Positions 59,694-64,000 of a stretch of DNA of 64,000 nt are shown one piece after another. How positions within the stretch are numbered: position 1 is the first letter of the stretch; every line of letters starts with the position of its first letter. The stretch spans positions 1 to 64,000 of the forward strand of contig JBBHKE010001334.1 in the NCBI GenBank assembly GCA_037447655.1. The letters run 5' to 3'. Under the pieces are notes generated by a model, which was given only the letters and a program-made list of their open reading frames with translations, was not told the origin of the DNA and did not search any database. The translations under genes and the position numbers were made by a program. The DNA comes from Zygnema cylindricum. Taxonomy: Eukaryota; Streptophyta; Zygnematophyceae; Zygnematales; Zygnemataceae.

Positions 59694-60562
59694 CACACGC
59701 TTCTCTTTTGTACGGAGTTATTGCAGATGTTTGTCAGAAAAGTCACATCCAGTTAAAGACGACAATGCACTTGAGGGAACGCAGAAACGACAACGCATTT
59801 TCGGCTTTGCTCACTTTAACCTTACATACCGTCACCCTTGTACAATTTTTTGACGCTTTGGTGGGGCTGGTGTGCCATGATCGGCTGGCTACTCGCGGGA
59901 TTGGGCCAGGCTGTTTGTGACTTGTGTGACGTGGAGACGTAAAACAAAAAAACAAAAAAAGCGATAAAACGATATTGCTTATGTACGGTATCTTCCTTTT
60001 GGAAAAATATGTACCATGTGGCCGGGCCACAGTGGCCAAAATTTCTACCATTCCCTGTGAGCCGCGTAATCTCCGGCGAGCCCTCGGTAGATTTTAGGTT
60101 AGGGGATCTGAGCGAATCTTTGTGTCAGATCGAGACAAGATAACGACAAATATGTACGTAGAACTGGAATCCGAAAACGCAACATGCAAAACCGTAGAAA
60201 CCTTAAGGATGTACTCACATGAAACTGAAACTTAAAGATGAAGCTTTCATAATTACTGTACTGTAGTGAAGATTCCCCGTATTATTTATCATAGTGTTCC
60301 AATGCCCGGAAACGGCATAGTTGATTAATTTTGTGACGGCTGTAGACGTGTACAAAACTTGCAACTACACTGTGATTATTGGAATAACGAAACAAAGTGT
60401 TCTCAACTCTATTTTGGGTTCAAGGGCATAACACCCCATTTATACATGTAACACTAATTTGGATAAACATTCCCATATTGTAGCCGGTATAACCAGTGTT
60501 CACATAGTGAACGTTTGACCATGTGACAAAAGGTTCGCTATCTTCTCCCCCTTGTTTATTAC
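59694..60562. other. Non-coding stretch with a worn MITE end
   Basis: CTTAAGGATGTACTCACATG at 60205 resembles a left end of family 1. 60395-60490 is similar to 2340-2450. No gene recognised; frames between 59609 and 60051 lack motifs. Confidence 0.45.
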
Positions 60563-60565
60563 TAA

Positions 60566-61502
60566 GGGTATGTGCCCATGTAACCGTTACTTTGAAGTGG
60601 TACTTTGGATTTTAGTGAAGATTCTCCTTACTAATTTACTTTTCAAAGCGAACCAATGTGCTAAAATTAACTTGAAACTTTGAAATATGACAGTCGTAGA
60701 TGTATGTACAACTTGTGATGGTTGTGTGACTACGAAACTTACGACAATTGCTGACGTTTACAAAAACAAAGACAGTTATAGACCTCTATTTTTTTGTGTC
60801 ATTATAGATGTTTAGGGGTTGATGACATTGTGACGTCATGCTCAATTGTGACAAAGTAGACGTCACTAATCTTAAAACTTTACGACGTGACTTCCCGATT
60901 TTTTTTTTCGTCTTCTCTCACTCGACGTGCCATCAAAATACGCCCAAAGGTGTCCAAAAAGATAATTTTTTAGAGCTCTTTCATTTCATACCAGTGTCGA
61001 CGTGTTTCATTCTAAGAAGTGTGAGATAAGAGCAGGAGTGTGAGCGGGAGAGGGAGAGGCAACGACAGCGTTAACTTACACAAAGGACCCACAAATGAAA
61101 GTGGAGGTCCGAGACCCTTGGAATTTTTTTCTTATACAGGCAAGGAAAAAAATAGCGATACTCTCCCTTGTGCTAAAAAATTCACATTCGTGTGGCACGT
61201 GCTTGGAAGTTTTAATTTTCGGTGTTAGAGTGATACTTCAACTAAAATCACCTTGCGAGGTGATTTTTAATGAAGTTTTTCGATGAGTTAGATTGGCGTG
61301 CCCGTGGGTCGAGAAGAGGAAACCGCTAATTAGAGTACAGGAGACGACAAAACTGGAGTACATTCAAAGTATCAAGATGACGTTCATTGTATTGTCAAAA
61401 AAACAAATTTTTTCGTACAGAAAACGATTTTTTCGTTGGGGATTGAAGTTTGGAGGAAAACGACAAAAGAAACACGATACTTTAACACACGGGCACATAC
61501 CC
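60566..61502. mobile_element. TWA-flanked MITE, family 1 copy f (undisturbed)
   Basis: 937 bp; ends GGGTATGTGCCCATGTAACC and CACACGGGCACATACCC; TAA on both sides (60563-60565, 61503-61505). Sub-terminal ATGACAGTCGTAGATGT and GACATTGTGACGTCATG, palindrome AAAATCACCTTGCGAGGTGA (61244 on), then GCCCGTGGGTCGAGAAGAGG. The cleanest member of the family. Confidence 0.85.
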
Positions 61503-61505
61503 TAA

Positions 61506-62084
61506 GAATTAATTCTGGGTGTGCTTTCCGATGACGACGCACTATTCGACACTTTTTATGTAAGTAAGAAATAACCAGAATTTGTAGTACGGACGTACAC
61601 ATTTCGTACTACTATGATTAGTTGCAACCCAAATTAGAGTAATTGACACTAGTCAAACAATGCCTATATTAACGGAAAGGAAAAAACGAAATTTTAATTA
61701 TATTAGGTTCGGGGGTCAAAATTTAGGGGCGTCTAGGAGGAAAATAGGAAAGTCAGTTTACATGCGAAACGCACTTTGCGCTGTAAAAGAGCGACGTCAC
61801 GTGAACGTTTTGTACGAAAACGGACTTGTCGAACAAAGCGCTAATTTTTACGAACATAATATAAAGTGGTTAATAAGTTTTTAAATAAATCAAAATTTTA
61901 TATAAAAAACTGTTTTGTTACTAAACAAATTACCGTAACTTCAGGTTCTTACACTAAATGAAAACTTTCCATATTGTGTTAATTTCATTTTGATGCTAAT
62001 AACACTAATTTATGATTTTGGGCCAAAAAAGGTCGTGACAAAATCAGTGTTATTAACACTAATAACAGTGAGCGGTGTTGTTTT
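61506..62084. other. Non-coding stretch with TA-MITE end
   Basis: AACACTAATAACAGTGAGCG at 62056 is a worn TA-flanked MITE terminus. No gene; the 61660-61884 frame has no motif. Confidence 0.4.
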
Positions 62085-62810
62085 CCATTAGTTCCAACGT
62101 GTGAAAACAAAAGTCGTCACTTAAAGTCGTGATATTTGTAGACTAATGCAAGTCTATAACATTGTAAACGCCATTTTTTTGTGACATTGTAGACGATTGG
62201 TCTTTTGAGACGTTCTCGATGCCATGCATATTTGTGACACTGTCACGTCACTATTCTTGGAACTTCCCACCACGTCTTAAATTTCAAAGGTTAATTTTTT
62301 TTATTTTCAAATATCTCCATCATTACCAAAATTGCCCTATTTCATTCTAAGAAGAAAGAGTGGGAAGAGGGAGTGAGAGAGAGGTAAGATTATGGTGGTA
62401 GAGACTTCGTGAAATGTCATTGGATGCCGAAATCTCCTATGGAAATAAACTAACATTCATGATCAAACATACAAAAATAAAAAACAGTGTACTTTCTCTC
62501 ATTAAATGGCTGTTTATCAAACGGCACTTTGCTTCAACTCGCTCTCGAAGTTCGTTTTCACATTATAACAAGATGATTATCTTTGAAGATGAGTTGAAAC
62601 TAACATGGCGGTGGGTCGGAAAAGGGAAGACAACAAATTAAAGTACATAATACTACTTCAAAAGTCTATAAATAAATGGATAATTTACTACTCAGCGAAT
62701 GACTTGTTGCTCCTATTCAACGAATCACTTATTACGCCTCGGATTGTTGAAAATTTCAGAAAATACAACGACGTTGGTTCAACTATGAAACAATCTTAAA
62801 AAAAAGTCTG
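62085..62810. mobile_element. Probable family 1 copy g, degraded
   Basis: GTGACATTGTAGACGATTGG at 62181, TTTCATTCTAAGAAGAAAGA as in copy f, and TTTGAAGATGAGTTG followed by GGCGGTGGGTCGGAAAAGGG near 62584-62625 place it in family 1. Terminal repeats are not recognisable. Confidence 0.5.
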
Positions 62811-63019
62811 TTGGAATCCTAAATATTATACAGTATTCTTATGATTGAATTGTCTCAAGGAGTCCATCGTCTAGTCCTTGCCTATACTTTATAAACCTTG
62901 CTTTATATCATGGCATCCTACATGGCTTGAATATTGTCGTAAAACTCAAAAAAAATAGAATCATACTTCCAATGTGCTATGAGAACTGCTGCGTATGGTC
63001 ACCCACAATATGAACGTAT
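62811..63019. other. AT-rich non-coding stretch
   Basis: Nothing recognised. Confidence 0.35.
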
Positions 63020-63475
63020 TATACCATATTGTACATGTATAGTGCAGTACAATACATGAATAGCATTAGTATAAACCAATTCAATATGACATAATACCTG
63101 CATAGTATGGTATAAAACGTATTTAGTATGGTACGGTGTACTACACCTTTAGTATAGTATAATGCATGAATAGTATAGTATAATGCATGAATAGTATAGA
63201 ATAATGCGGGATAATATGACATAATATATGTATACCATGGTATAATAAACGTATAGTATGGTATAAAACATGAATATTATGGTATAACATGAGACAACAT
63301 GGTGTTCTTCATGTATAGTATGGTAGAATATACTATAATATGGTCTAATACATGAATAGTATGATATAATAAATTATTGTAGTGCCCAATACATGTAGAG
63401 TATGATGTAATACATGTATAGATTGGTGTAATACGTAATATGCTAAAAAAATGTGACAATACGGTATAACGTGTA
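63020..63475. repeat. AT-rich minisatellite, about 24-bp units
   Basis: Degenerate repeats of TAGTATGGTATAATACATGA; the clearest adjacent pair is ATGAATAGTATAGTATAATG at 63166-63210. The repetition keeps minus-strand frames open without coding meaning. Confidence 0.8.
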
Positions 63476-63924
63476 TAGTAAGACCACATACACTGTTTCC
63501 TTTTGTTTTCCGACATTTGAACTATAGTTACAATTTTCTATTCACTATCAACAAATATTTCCCAAAGATTTTGTCATTTTAGAAATAGACATTATCGAAT
63601 CGACTCAAATATAAATCACAATATTTGAGGAGCATTAAGAGCCCTAAAACTAAAAACAAACAAACAAAAAAAAAACTTCTATAACAATACCTGCACCAGT
63701 CCAAATCCTGAAATCGAAAACACAAATTGTCTATATAAAATATTCTCGCGTCAATCGATGTCTGGTAGAAAAAAAACCTAACCTTGAGTAATACTGAAGA
63801 AATATTACTAAAGACATATTAAATGCAAATTACAAAAGAAACATTTAATACTAAATAAGTTGTCCATATGCATACTAATAAAATCACACATCCTTTAACT
63901 GTAGAGGGTGGTTATTACGCAAAT

Positions 63925-64000
63925 TTCAATATCAGCGATTAAACGAAAGTATCAACGATTAACGAAAATTTCAACGATTAAACGATGGTATCAACGATTA
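63925..64000. repeat. Tandem repeat at the window edge, about 20-bp units
   Basis: AGCGATTAAACGAAAGTATC, ACGATTAACGAAAATTTCA, ACGATTAAACGATGGTATC, ACGATTA..: at least four units running off the end, so the array is probably larger. Confidence 0.8.

Noticed and set aside
63019-63516. Tyr/Ile-rich frames near the right end
   Set aside because: They follow the 24-bp AT-rich tandem repeat and have no other content.

Overview
The window is eukaryotic nuclear DNA. It is AT-rich and holds one recognisable multi-intron host gene, several lineages of Ty1/copia LTR retrotransposon, and many non-autonomous DNA transposons nested in one another. There are no bacterial operons, rRNA genes, functional tRNA genes or CRISPR arrays. 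The species cannot be named from this sequence. Two kinds of primer-binding site (PBS) imply an initiator tRNA-Met with anticodon-arm sequence GGTGGGCCCATAACC and 3' end GCTCCGATACCA. The host gene's introns are rich in C/T on the transcript strand. An algal or other protist lineage is possible, but this is a guess.

Layout. 1-2.7 kb: a decayed Lys/Glu-rich coding-like stretch, LTR-element remnants and a truncated hAT-type MITE. 2.7-21 kb: a pile-up of broken copia elements. Element A (minus, 2695-8085) sits inside remnant B (8086-8581). Next come C (plus, 8582-14042), an RNase H tail F (14043-14478), E (minus, 15400-18826) and G (minus, 18827-20965). 21-28.1 kb: a secreted type-B carboxylesterase gene on the minus strand (nine inferred exons, 28102 down to 22101), its introns full of microsatellites. 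28.7-37.3 kb: a second copia lineage (D), rearranged into an exactly symmetrical inverted repeat with 1381-bp arms and interrupted by an 808-bp hAT MITE with an 8-bp target duplication. 37.3-46.2 and 52.7-62.8 kb: nested TIR elements that duplicate TTA or TAA (PIF/Harbinger-like) or TA (Tc1/mariner-like). 46,257-52,704: the best-preserved copia element, with two ~1.05-kb LTRs and a perfect 5-bp target duplication. Two related solo LTRs follow at 53,174-54,239 and 55,813-56,986. 63-64 kb: AT-rich minisatellites running off the edge.

How the parts work together. The intact copia and its relatives A, C and E carry a PBS that matches the anticodon arm of initiator tRNA-Met, not its 3' end (half-tRNA priming, as known for Drosophila copia). 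The PBS lies inside the gag reading frame, and the first gag codons are read from the last ~20 bases of the LTR. LTR end, tRNA primer site and gag start are thus one overlapping module. Lineage D carries the conventional 3'-end PBS, so both priming modes of the same tRNA occur in one window. The intact element is probably not autonomous now: pol is split by one extra base in a G-run, and the integrase catalytic glutamate position reads glutamine.
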